This document shows positions 10,421-20,411 of a stretch of 64,000 bases of DNA, piece by piece. Under the pieces are notes generated by a model. The model was not told where the DNA came from and made no database searches. It saw only the letters and a list, made by a program, of their open reading frames with translations. A program made the translations under genes and the position numbers. Positions within the stretch are counted from its first letter, which is position 1, and the number at the start of each line of letters is the position of its first letter. The DNA comes from Phycomyces nitens (Eukaryota > Mucoromycota > Mucoromycetes > Mucorales > Phycomycetaceae): assembly GCA_022702545.1 (NCBI GenBank), contig JAHRBC010000003.1:248001-312000 (forward strand), given 5' to 3'.

Positions 10421-11665
10421 TATCATACGTTTACATACAAGCCTCATTTGTTTGTTAATTTTTTTAAAATAAATCGTTTTTTATTTATTTTTTATTTATT
10501 TAATATATATATTTCTAGATGAATGCTCTAATCATATAATAATAATATATATGCTATTTCTAGAGTATTGTTTAATATTTTGCATCTAGCAAGACCAACA
10601 AGTTCCTACCTGATAAATATTGGATACTGTCTTGGAGGAGAATGGTGCTATTCAATAGTAATAGGAGCAAAGATTAATTAAATAATTGTAATGGATCAAA
10701 TTATTTGCTGTTGTACTTACAATGTTGATATCGTGAGTAGATAGACTACTTGATAGATTCATGAGAATATTTCAGCATATTAGCTGTCAGTTGAGATTGT
10801 CTAAGAATTGTAAAGTTATTAGTATTCTGGATATTCATATATACTATATTATCAGCGGTTTTCTTACCTGTGTGATTGTTTGTTCAGGCATGCGGATGAG
10901 ATTCTTAATATATCTAATAGAGAATAGAACATAGTTATATATATATAAGTAAAGAGATATATATGATTTATAATAATATAATAGCTTACCATGATGTTTG
11001 GTTACAAGATTGAATGACATGCAAAGCCGTGATGACTAGAGATATTGTCATTAGTAAAGAGAAGATTTGAGCAAATATTATTTTAAATTATTAAACCATG
11101 TAAAATGACCAAAGAGGAGAAGCTTGTTGATGATCTGTAAAGATAATGACAAAATCATTAAGTAATTACATAAAATAATAAGAATAAAATAATTATCAGT
11201 ATGTGTATAAGAGCAAGAGGCAAAAGAGAAAGAACAAAAAATAATTTGCATTCCAAGGTGGTTTACCCCTAAAAAAAGTGTAGTCTGTAAAACTAATAAT
11301 CCCAAAAACATAATATAATCGTCATTTTCATTTTACAGTTAGACGCTTTATTTAATCAAGAAAGACTCTAATCATTTTTAAGTCAAGGTCTTGTAGAATT
11401 ATCTATATATGATAATTCATTTTAATCACCACCCAAGAATATTAACTTTACAACTTTCAAAAGACAGAGAAAACATTGTAGTTTAATAATCAACAAAAAT
11501 AAAAACATATTCTAATGTCCATCCAATAGAACTACCAAATATTCTTAACGCCGTCTAAAGTGAGTAATCAAGAAAAGAGCTAATTCAAGACCTATACTCC
11601 CCTCGTTTCAATTGATATATTCAGAGTTGAAATCAGATATTTTTTGCAGTAGTAGCTATTGCAGC

Positions 11666-11735
11666 CTGTGTAGTAGGCTGTGTAGTAGGCTGTGTAGTAG
11701 GCTGTGTAGTAGGCTATGCAGTAGGCTATACAGTA
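11666..11735. repeat. 12-bp minisatellite, about six copies
   Basis: Units of GTAGTAGGCTGT follow one another. The last two have changed bases (GTAGTAGGCTAT, GCAGTAGGCTAT) and the array decays into CAGTATGTAAATAGTA. Confidence 0.95.
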
Positions 11736-11983
11736 TGTAAATAGTACGTAAATAGTAGGCTGTATTATTAGGAACTAAAATTTATTTCAATAAAAAAATA
11801 TATTTTTAAACCAATAATATTATTACATTTTATGTATTTTACTAATTATCTACCTTACCCCCCAAATATCAAATCTTTTTTTAGCAGAAGCTTTGTATAA
11901 CTTTGACTCCATATAAGGCAGGTAAATCGCTTGAACCTTAAACACCCTTTCAGTTGCGGGACTAGAAAAAAAATCGGTGGGTG

Positions 11984-12244
11984 TGATACCATCCAGAAAT
12001 CCTTATCCAAATATGAAAATACCATACCCAATCTATTGTGGGACAAAGTCCCAAAATACCTATTAACTGATAACACAGCTATTATGATAATGAATATCCA
12101 AGCTGATAAGAATTATAATAATAATTATAAATACTAAGTTAACACACTTCTTGAATCAATAACTGGATATACTTTAACTTTTTCTAAACCATAATAAAGA
12201 GTCTCAAAGTATCCACCGTCCCAATTTCTACTACAAATATCACA
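11984..12244 (-). repeat. Truncated solo LTR of the chromovirus family, opposite orientation
   Basis: The stretch is the reverse complement of about 260 bp of the 341-bp LTRs at 13951-14291 and 19376-19716. It ends exactly at the LTR boundary (...AAATATCACA, 12244) but lacks the other ~80 bp, starting at ATACCATCCAGAAATCC. Confidence 0.9.
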
Positions 12245-12426
12245 ATATTCTAGTCTCTAGATTATTTCTTTGGTATATCTATTCTACTAATCGATATTTC
12301 TTGGTCGGCACCATCAACTAGTTCTTAATAGAGCCAGGATACTTACCTAGCTGAGAGAAAGCCAATACTGTCTAAAAGTAAAAGAGAAGATTGTTAGTAA
12401 ATTATTTTTATATAAATCATTCATTC

Positions 12427-13477
12427 TTATACTTACATTTTTAATATAATAAACAGAACATTTTATAGACTCTCTGTAATATACCAACAAATGACTATTG
12501 TCTAATAGATATATATTAATATTTGTAGATAAACAATATGTAATACTAAAATATTAGTTTACTTACAAGATATAGCCATTGGAATGGCCAGATAATTTCA
12601 ATTGGGAATCCATATAAGAGCATAGCAAGATGTCTGTGATAGATGTTATTAAAGAGGATATATTTATAATATAAAAAGTTTACCAGAATATTATATTGAG
12701 ATGGATAGAAAAATAGAATTTGCGGCTATATATAAAAGAGTGATTTGGTTAATAAAGAATAGCTTTAGCATAATATGATCTTACCTTTGGATATACAGCC
12801 AAGTGCAATAGAGAGCCCCGTAATATATTTATAAGCAGTTACCTATTAATAATAAAATATATTGAGTAAAAAATATATTCACAAGAGAAAGATAAGAATT
12901 AATTACCAGAGTATTTTGCAGTAATATTTAGGCACAAAAGAATATAAAAAATAAAAAGGAAAAACAAATACTCTGTATTAAAAGGCTGTTTGACCCTGAT
13001 AAAATGCGGGCAATAAAAATAATAATCCAAAAGAATATGCCTGCCGTCATTTTCATATCTTTGTAATTTATAGTTTATTAGGTTGAAAAAGATGTCTAGA
13101 TATAGAACAAGAGTGTACACAATGCTGCAAAATAATAATAAAACTATAAGACAATTCATTATCTTCAGTCAACTTATTTACTTGCAAGCATACTGGTCAT
13201 ATTTCTCTTCTTTCTTATGAGAATAAACATGATAATAATTGATTTGTTTATTATTTCTACTCCAATTAATTTAATGATATAGTTACAAGAAGTAGAAATA
13301 AATCACAAACAAATATGACATCTAAAAGGCTCTACTTTATTATTCTATTCAATAGAACATATTGAATAATATAATCGCCGTCAAAAATAAAAAAGTTTAT
13401 TATGTTTAACTTCAGTCTACTAATGGTAAGATAATATAGTAGTTTACTATGAATGAAACCCCTCAATTTTTGTAGTG
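12427..13477 (-). repeat. Repeat unit U, copy 1: uninterrupted, spliced-pseudogene-like
   Basis: This ~1.05-kb unit is present twice. Copy 2 is 19717-20245 + 26995-27238 + 27754-28040 and is interrupted by the Helentron and a solo LTR. On the minus strand copy 1 shows regularly spaced donors and acceptors (for example GTAAGT at 12568, GTAAGA at 12781, GTAACT-preceding acceptor near 12848). They bracket exon-like blocks of 25-70 nt that translate to hydrophobic, membrane-protein-like segments but contain stops. The first block, near 13052, starts MKMTAGIFFW. I read it as a decayed multi-exon membrane protein gene, or a spliced RNA, that was duplicated. Family unknown. Confidence 0.7.
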
Positions 13478-13950
13478 TGTCCTGAGTACTGGAAGAGCAA
13501 GGATCCAGAGCTTTGGCCCAGAAGATTTGAACAAAGTGCATTGTTCAACAAGTGGAACAATGATAACAAACTGCAATACGTGGAGAATTGGCTAGGCGGC
13601 AGTGCCTACAAATGGGCAGCCTATTGAGATTTTGAATCATGGGATGACTTTAAGGAGGAATTTATCAAAGAATTTGGGAAAAGAGTTAGCCTTCCTAAAG
13701 TGGTGAACAAGATCCTCAATTTTTTGATGAAACCCAAAGAAACCTCAAGAGAATACATCGACAGATTTGAGAAACTTTGCAAAATGTACAATAAGGAATG
13801 GTTGAGACTTGCCCAACATGCTGAGTGTGAGCTCAATCCTGATGAAGAGTTGGACAACGCCTCAAAAGAACCCGAGCAAAGCAAAGGGGCCCAGTCTAAG
13901 GCCAAAACTACCAAAAATTCAAAAGACTTGAACCAATTCACTGAGCTCAC
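13478..13950 (+). pseudogene. gag fragment of another LTR element
   Basis: From about 13520 the + strand encodes a gag core: WLGGSAYKWAAY, one in-frame TGA near 13625 where Trp is expected, then SWDDFKEEFIKEFG and the REYIDRFEKLCKMY block. It ends with a Lys/Gln-rich linker. The reading stops where the chromovirus LTR begins (13951). The orientation is opposite to the neighbouring chromovirus, so it comes from a different insertion. Confidence 0.75.
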
Positions 13951-14291
13951 TGTGATATTTGTAGTAGAGATTGGAACGGTAGATACTTTGAGACTCTTTA
14001 TTGTGGTTTAGAAAAAGTTAAAGTATATCCAGTTATTGATTCAAGAAGTGTGTTAACTTAGTATTTATAATTATTATTATAATTCTTATCAGCTTGGATA
14101 TTCATTATCATAATAGCTGTGTTATCAGTTAATAGGTATTTTGGGACTTTGTCCCACAATAGATTGGGTATGGTATTTTCATATTTGGATAAGGATTTCT
14201 GGATGGTATAGTTTGTCTTGATTTTAGATAATCCAGCTATCTGGGTTTATATATCACTTTTCTCTGATATACCATTATGTCAAATACAACA
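13951..14291 (-). repeat. 3' LTR of chromovirus
   Basis: Boundaries were set by comparison with the other LTR: identity starts at TGTGATATTTG and ends at ATACAACA on the + strand. That gives the expected TG...CA termini. Confidence 0.93.
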
Positions 14292-14308
14292 TTACCCCCC
14301 TCCAGACT
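14292..14308 (-). promoter_or_regulatory. Polypurine tract at 3' LTR
   Basis: On the coding strand the tract AGTCTGGAGGGGGGTAAT runs directly into the LTR start. It would prime plus-strand DNA synthesis, and it also encodes the last residues (GGG, stop) of pol. Confidence 0.85.
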
Positions 14309-15830
14309 TGACTTTAGTTAAGCACTTGCTTTGGCATCTATTATCGTAGTTCTTCTTGGAGATGGAGTTTGTTTTGTTTTGTGCACTGAGAATCTTGGCC
14401 TGGTCCTTTCTTGGACGTCCTCTTGGTCTTTTTACTACAAGCTCATTTGTGATATTTTGTTTGTCTCTGCATACCCAATATTCTTGGATTGTTTGGGGAT
14501 CTGTGAACTTATCCGGTGTGATCCAGGAATCTTTTTCTGGTCCGTATCCTTTCCATCTCACTAGAAACTCACGCTTGCCAGCATTGCCTCTGTGATTGAT
14601 GATTGCCTGTACTTCAAACAGTTTGTCTTCAAGTATTGCCTCGTCCATCAATATCAATTTCAAATCTGATGGTGGGTAATCTCTAGGCAAGAGTGCTCCT
14701 GTCTCATCTTGTAATACATATGAGCCTCCTTTGGTTTGACAGATTACTGTGTATAGTCCTTGATATGCTGGAGCTAATTTGCTGCTTCTTGTAGGTAGTT
14801 TGATCATTACATAACTACCATTGTCAATTCTTGCGATTCGATGCATGCTATCAAACTTTTCTTTTTGTATGGCCGTAATTCGATTGGTTCTGTCTTTAAT
14901 GGCTGGAAACACAACTTCTGCCATATGATTGATACATTTGATAAGTTTGTCATAGGTCATTGGTTTTGACGGTGTAGATTTGGGATCTCTATAGTCCTCA
15001 AAAGCATTCATTTGTCTAGCAAACATCAGTGAAAATAGAGCAGTATTTAACCTTTTTGACATCTTATTATTGATTGCCAATTGTACAGCTGGGAGATAAT
15101 AGTCCCAATCTTTTCCAGTTCCTGCTACCATCTTTCTGATGACTTGCATAGATGTCTGTACCCATCTCTCTGCTAGGCCATTTGCTCTAGGGTGGTATGG
15201 TGTTACAAGTCTATGATCGACTCCTGTATTCTGTAGTAATTTCTTTATCAGTTCATTCTTAAACTCTGTGCTATTATCAGATTGTATGATTCGTGGAAAC
15301 CCGAAATCACCAAATATCTGTACTAGTGTTTTGACAATAGTGTCCAATTATTTGTTCGGAATTGCTCTTAATAAGCAGAAGCATGTGAAAACGTCTACCA
15401 TTACAAATAGGTATATATTACTCTCTGTTGTAGGATGTAATGGGCCAGCTAGGTTGATTGCCCAGTGGTCTCCTGGTACATATGCATGGATAGGTCTTAG
15501 AGGATTATAGCCTTTCTTAGTGATATTATATTTCTGACAAGACAAACATTCTTTTACACATTCAAGTGCATCTTGGATCATATTTGCCCAATGTATACCG
15601 TTCTTGTGATTCAATTCTACTATGTGTTCTGCACCAAAGTGTCCAAAGAGATGCGCTTTCATTAATATATCTTTGTGCTCTTCTTTTGGAGGTGTCATGT
15701 AGTCTATGGTATCACTCTTTGTCTTGACTGTAAATACTCTTTGGTCTTTTGGTTTAGATGTGTACTCAATTTGTTCAAACTTCGGATTCTGCTGAGCCTC
15801 TATTTTGTCTTGAGATGGCTTCAGTGCCTC

Positions 15831-15848
15831 ATTACCCCCCTCCAGACT
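15831..15848 (-). promoter_or_regulatory. Internal (central) polypurine tract copy
   Basis: The 18-mer ATTACCCCCCTCCAGACT occurs here and again at 14291-14308, identical. Here it lies between RNase H and integrase, about 1.5 kb upstream of the 3' tract. Position and identity suggest a central polypurine tract for a second plus-strand start. Confidence 0.6.
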
Positions 15849-16913
15849 ATTTTCTGGGGAGAATAGATGAGATAAATAATCTGGTTACTTGTTGCTGATG
15901 CCAGGTATGTGTACCACATCATAATTATAATCAAGTAACGTATCCATCCACTGGATCATCATGGGGTTTGCCACCTTTTGCGTGTGGATATATGTCAAAG
16001 CCTTGTGGTCAGTGTACAATGTGAATTTCTGTACCCATAAGAATTTGTAGAATTTCTTAAGTGCAAATACCATGGCCAGTAGCTCACGTTTCGTTGTAGA
16101 ATAATTATGTTCTGATTTTGATAAAGCTCTGGCCATAAATCCAATGTACTTCTTTTGGTCATTGATATTTTGATACAGAGTAGCACCAATTCCTAGATTG
16201 GAAGCATCAGTGGCAACAAAGAATGGTTGAGATAAGTCAGGAAAGTGCAATATGGGATTTGTTTGCAAAATGGCTTTAAGCTGCTCGAAACTCTGTTAGT
16301 GATCATTATTCCAAATCTTGGATAAGCTACCAGCGTTTCTGAGAGCATCCAGTGGCGCAGTAATGTGGGCTGCCACTGGTATATATTCACGGAAATAATT
16401 GATGACTCCTAGAAAACTCTGGATGTCTTTTCCTGTCTTGGGTATAGGCCATTGCAGCACATTTGTGATCTTTCTTTGGTCAATTCGACTGCCTTGTGCA
16501 TTGACTGAGAATCCCAGTAAGTAGACTGACTTCTGGGCAAAATGACATTTGTTGGGGTTCAAAATTAGATTGACCTCTGTCAATTTGTTGATAGCTTGAC
16601 AAACATGATGGGTATGTTCCTCTAGATTCTTGGAGAAAATGACGATGTCATCCACAAACATTTGTATAAAAGGCATGTCCTGAAATATCAAAGACATGAC
16701 TCTGGAACTTTGATGACAAGGGCTTGAGTCCAAAAGGACATCGCTGAAACATATACTGCAGATTATTGTGTGTAAATGTCGTTTTATGTTGATCCTCTTT
16801 GCGTATTTGGAAGCAATGGAAGGCGCTTTTTAAATCAAGTGTAGAAAATACACTTGCTCCTGCTAGAGTATCAAAGATCTCTCGGATTAATGGCAAAGGG
16901 TATCTGTCAGGAA

Positions 16914-17185
16914 CCTATCTATATAAGGAATAGGACAGGAGAAACAGGCAGAGAGTTATAGAAAGATTCCTTTGTTAATGTTGTTCACTTGATCTTTCTA
17001 TTGACCAAGCTCTAAGGTCATTTATATACTTTTTAGTTCTAGCTATGTTTGAGACAATTAAGAAGAGATTGGTGTTGTTGCAGAATGAAACATAGTTATG
17101 TTTCATTAATGATATTGGTTCTTTGAGAGCAATACATAGATATGAATCTGATTGTATTATTTCAGGAATCCAATTGGTGGTTTCT
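16914..17185. mobile_element. 272-bp insertion in reverse transcriptase
   Basis: The RT reading (DDQYF then PDRYPLPL) is split by non-coding sequence flanked by GAA on both sides (16911-16913 and 17186-17188). A perfect 9-bp hairpin (TGAAACATA/TATGTTTCA, 17086-17105) and a TATATAA motif lie inside. It could be a short solo LTR or a MITE; I see no clear terminal inverted repeat. Confidence 0.65.
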
Positions 17186-19375
17186 GAAAGTATTGGTCAT
17201 CAGGAAGCAATTTATTAATGTGCCAAGGATCAAGGCATGGTCTCTTGCCTGTCTTGTTTACTTGTGCATATTTTTTGTCAGCCAGAGTCAGTGGACTGTT
17301 CCATGCTGAGTTTACTGTAGATTTCACAATAGTTCTTTCTTTCAGCCAATTATTAACGGCCTCATCTATGATGGGTTTTAATGCATAGAGAATAGGATAT
17401 TGTCTTTGGTACGTAGTCGCAGTGTCTGGTGTGTGCAATGCCACCACCGATTCAGGTACTGTACAAAATGAATCTTTTGGTATTGCTTCATTAGCCTTAA
17501 TATATGGTTTGACTGCTGAGAAAAACTTTGCTCTTTCAGCCTCTGTGCCGTAGGGTGCATTGTTTGGCTCAAGACCATCTATTATGGGCTGTTCCTTTTT
17601 CATATTTTGTTTATAATCATTTGCATTCCAAGACGTGGCAACACTCGTAAAGGCTATTCCCATCTTTGGCATAATATCAAAACCAAGAATAAGATCAACA
17701 CCTTTGATATTCATATCGATAAGTTCAAATTCATGTGTAAAAGAGTGGCCATTAGTGTAACTAACTAGCAAAGGAGATGTCTTTCCTATACGTTGCACAG
17801 ATTGTGCTTTACTTGCAAATATTATGTTTCCTTCGATTTTTGTAATAGGTAGACTTATGAGTTTATTATATAGTTCTACACTAATACACAAGACTTTGGC
17901 TCCGGAGTCCAGCAAGCCCATGAGCTGGTGCTCATTCTGTAATAATACAGGGGTGTTTAGTGAGAATGGATTCAAATGATATTGTTTCTTATTTGTCTTA
18001 CCTAGTGAGGTATACTCCAGTTCTTTGGACAGTTTGTCTACCATGCTGCCTCTTGATGTGCGTACAGCATGCACAGCTACATTGGGCTTGCGCTGTTTAT
18101 TCACAAAAGAGGTGTGGTATTCTGGGCATGTATGTCCTGGGCTCCATTGCTGGTGACAATGGTAGCATTCCTTGGCCTTGGCCTTTTCCGCACGACCGGA
18201 GATGATCCTACATCCCTCCGTGTTGTGGGTGGTATTCTTACCATGCTGAGTGCAGAAGAATCCTGTACCAGCTGGGGAACCTGAGGCTTTTCCAGAACGA
18301 TGTCTGCTCAACCCAAACTGGAAAGACTGACCATCTGTGCGTTGGCAGGAACCAGTGTGGGTCTTCTCAGCCTCGGCTCTAACCCTCTTCATGGGGCGAG
18401 TCAGCATGATCGCCAGATCCAGGACTTGTTGGACGGTCTGCGGCTTGTGGGAGTTGTGGGTCTACCAGGCAACGTGGGTGGTTTGATGGAAGTGCGGGGT
18501 GAGGGAAGCCATGAACCACAAGGCCACAATCATGTCTTGCTTCACATTGCCCTCGTGGCAAGTCCTCTGGAAACGGTGTCCATACTCTTGGACGGACTCG
18601 TCCTCTCTCATGGTCATGGTCAGTGCCTTGACTGACATTATCACCTGCTGCTCCTCAGAGTCATAGTGCTGCTTGATCAGCACACAGGCCTCCTCACACT
18701 TGCAGTTCTTCAACTCCAATGTACTTTTGTACCAGGCATCATACTCATCTACCATGGCATTTGGGAGCCATTTCGACCAGGCAATGTCAATGTGCTCCTT
18801 GCCAGTTGTGAGCACATTCTCAAACGTGGACAGGTAGAGCTCCACATGTTGGTACACCTTGGCATCCAGGTTGGGGATGGAGTGACCAGCCAGCTGGAAC
18901 AATGGAATGTCCCTCAAGTTGATGGCGGTCCCGTTGGTGTTGGTCGGGATAGGCTCTTGGGCGGCCGCAAGGAGTGTTCAGAATCTGGCCAACTGCTCGT
19001 TGGCATCATCAACCTCCTTGCCAAGGGTCTTGGCAACCTCGTGGTCATCCTTGTCGGTGGCCTCATCCACAGCGATCATGAGGTCCCAGGCCTTCTGCTT
19101 GTACTTGCTGATCAATCTTTCAGCTATGGCCCTAGTATTCTTGCGCCTTTCTTCTCCAGAGATGGTGCTTTGCTCGGTCACCTTGGGAGCATAGCGGGAG
19201 TCGGCTAAGCCAGAAACACACTTTTGCTCGGGAGTGATGTCCAGTTCCATGAGCTCACTTGTGCTCTCCTTGTGGGCAGGGGCCTCTTGCTGGGCAATGG
19301 TAGGGGTCTTGTTGTTGATGGAAGACATTTTTTCAGATAGTATTTTTTATAGAAACGAGGGTTCAAAGTAAAAAA

Positions 19376-19716
19376 TGTGATATTTGTAGTAGAAATTGGG
19401 ATGGTAGATACTTTGAGACTCTTTATTGTGGTTTAGAAAAAGTTAAAGTCTATCCAGTTGTTGATTCAAGAAGTATGTCAACTTAGTATTTATAATTATT
19501 GTTATAATTCTTATCAGCTTGGATATTCATTATCATAATAGCTGTGTTATCAGTTAATAGGTATTTTGGGACTTTGTCCCACAATAGATTGGGTATGGTA
19601 TTTTCATATTTGGATAAGGATTTCTAGATGGTATAGTTTGTCTTGATTTTAGATAATCCAGCTATCTGGGTTTATATATCACTTTTTTCTGATATACCAT
19701 TATGCCAAATACAACA
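19376..19716 (-). repeat. 5' LTR of chromovirus
   Basis: The boundary with the coding side is TGTGATATTTG (19376). The outer end is ATACAACA (19716), where repeat unit U copy 2 begins at once. Confidence 0.93.
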
Positions 19717-20245
19717 CTTATACTTATATTTTTAATTTAATAAACAGAATATTTGATAGACTCTCTGTAATATACTAACAAATGATTATTGTCTAATAGA
19801 TATATGTTAATATTTGTAGATAGGCAATATATAATACTAAAATATTAGTTTACTTACAAGATATAGCCATTGGAATAGCCAGATAATTTTAATCAGGAAT
19901 CCATATAAGAGTATAGAAAGACGTCTGTTATAGATATTATTAAAAAGGCCATATTTATAATATAAAAGGTTTACCAGAATATTATATTGAGATAGATAGA
20001 AAAATAGAATTTGCAGCTATATATAAAAGAGTGATTTAGTTAATAAAAAATAGCTTTAGCATAATATGATCTTACCTTTGAATAACAGTCAAGTGTAATA
20101 GAGAGCCCCATAATATATTTATAAGCAGTTACCTATGAATAATAAAATATATTGAGTAAAAAATATATTTATAAGAGAAAGAAAAAAATTAATTACCAGA
20201 GTATTTTGCGGTAATATTTAGGCACAAAAGAATATAAAAAATAAA
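19717..20245 (-). repeat. Repeat unit U, copy 2, part 1
   Basis: This part is roughly 90-95% identical by eye to 12427-12953 and keeps the same splice-like sites. It is broken at an A run by the Helentron (20246-26994). The unit resumes at 26995. Confidence 0.9.
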
Positions 20246-20255
20246 CCACTCGGTT

Positions 20256-20291
20256 TAGACTAAAGTCTATATCAAGTAAGGCGTTCTATAT
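20256..20291 (-). promoter_or_regulatory. Helentron 3' hairpin and internal inverted-repeat copy
   Basis: TAGACT-AA-AGTCTA (20256-20269) forms a 6-bp stem, and GGCGTTCTATAT (20280-20291) matches the element's 5' end in inverse orientation (26983-26994). In Helentrons such structures mark the end of rolling-circle transfer. Confidence 0.65.
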
Positions 20292-20411
20292 TCCGATATA
20301 CTCGGTTTCTTTTTTTTTCTTGTGTGACTTTATTTTGGTATTGAGACAGAGAGTATAAAACATAGAGAATAAAAACATAGTGAAGAGTAGGTATAAAATA
20401 ATTAACATAAT

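Larger units (their letters stand above)
10072..11983. other. AT-rich non-coding/pseudogenic stretch with minus-strand splice-like sites
   Basis: No coding gene is supported. On the minus strand, donor/acceptor-like pairs recur (GTAAGC near 10986, GTAAGA near 10867, GTAAGT near 10720, acceptors before 11150 and 10920). They bracket 45-110 nt blocks that have no common open frame. The block near 11340 begins with a Met-Lys-Met-Thr reading like that of the repeated unit at 12427-13477, so this may be a third, diverged relative of the same pseudogene family. Confidence 0.4.
14292..19328 (-). pseudogene. Chromovirus gag-pol with chromodomain
   Basis: The polyprotein starts at 19328 just inside the 5' LTR. 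It shows gag, a zinc knuckle CYHCHQQWSPGHTC, protease (LLDSGAKVLCIS), reverse transcriptase (MFVDDIVIFS), RNase H (FVATDAS, RELLA, YTDHKAL), integrase (HX3H/CX2C zinc region, QSDNSTEF, GLAERWVQT) and a C-terminal chromodomain (REFLVRWKGYGPEKDSW). In-frame stops lie at 18978, 18462, 16296, 15885 and 15348. A frameshift lies near 16706-16712 in RT and a 272-bp insertion at 16914-17185 cuts RT. The first integrase catalytic Asp is Asn (WAINLAGPL, codon 15453-15455). The pol stop TAA (14292-14294) touches the 3' LTR. The chromodomain normally steers integration to marked chromatin. This copy cannot work without help. Confidence 0.92.
13951..19716 (-). mobile_element. Ty3-type chromovirus LTR retrotransposon (inactive)
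   Basis: Two LTRs of 341 bp each (13951-14291 and 19376-19716) flank a minus-strand gag-PR-RT-RNase H-integrase-chromodomain region. The LTRs read TGTTGTATTTG...AATATCACA on the coding strand and differ at about 11 sites by eye (~3%), mostly transitions. The flanks are unrelated (CTCAC on the left, CTTAT on the right), so there is no target duplication and the copy was probably assembled by recombination. No TGG primer site follows the 5' LTR; the sequence there is TTTTTTACTTTGAACCC, so the priming mode is unclear. Confidence 0.92.

Noticed and set aside
14292..19328. All five premature stops in the chromovirus could come from C-to-T changes, suggesting RIP or deamination
   Set aside because: Every stop made by a single transition is necessarily a C:G to T:A change, so the pattern carries no information without counting silent sites.
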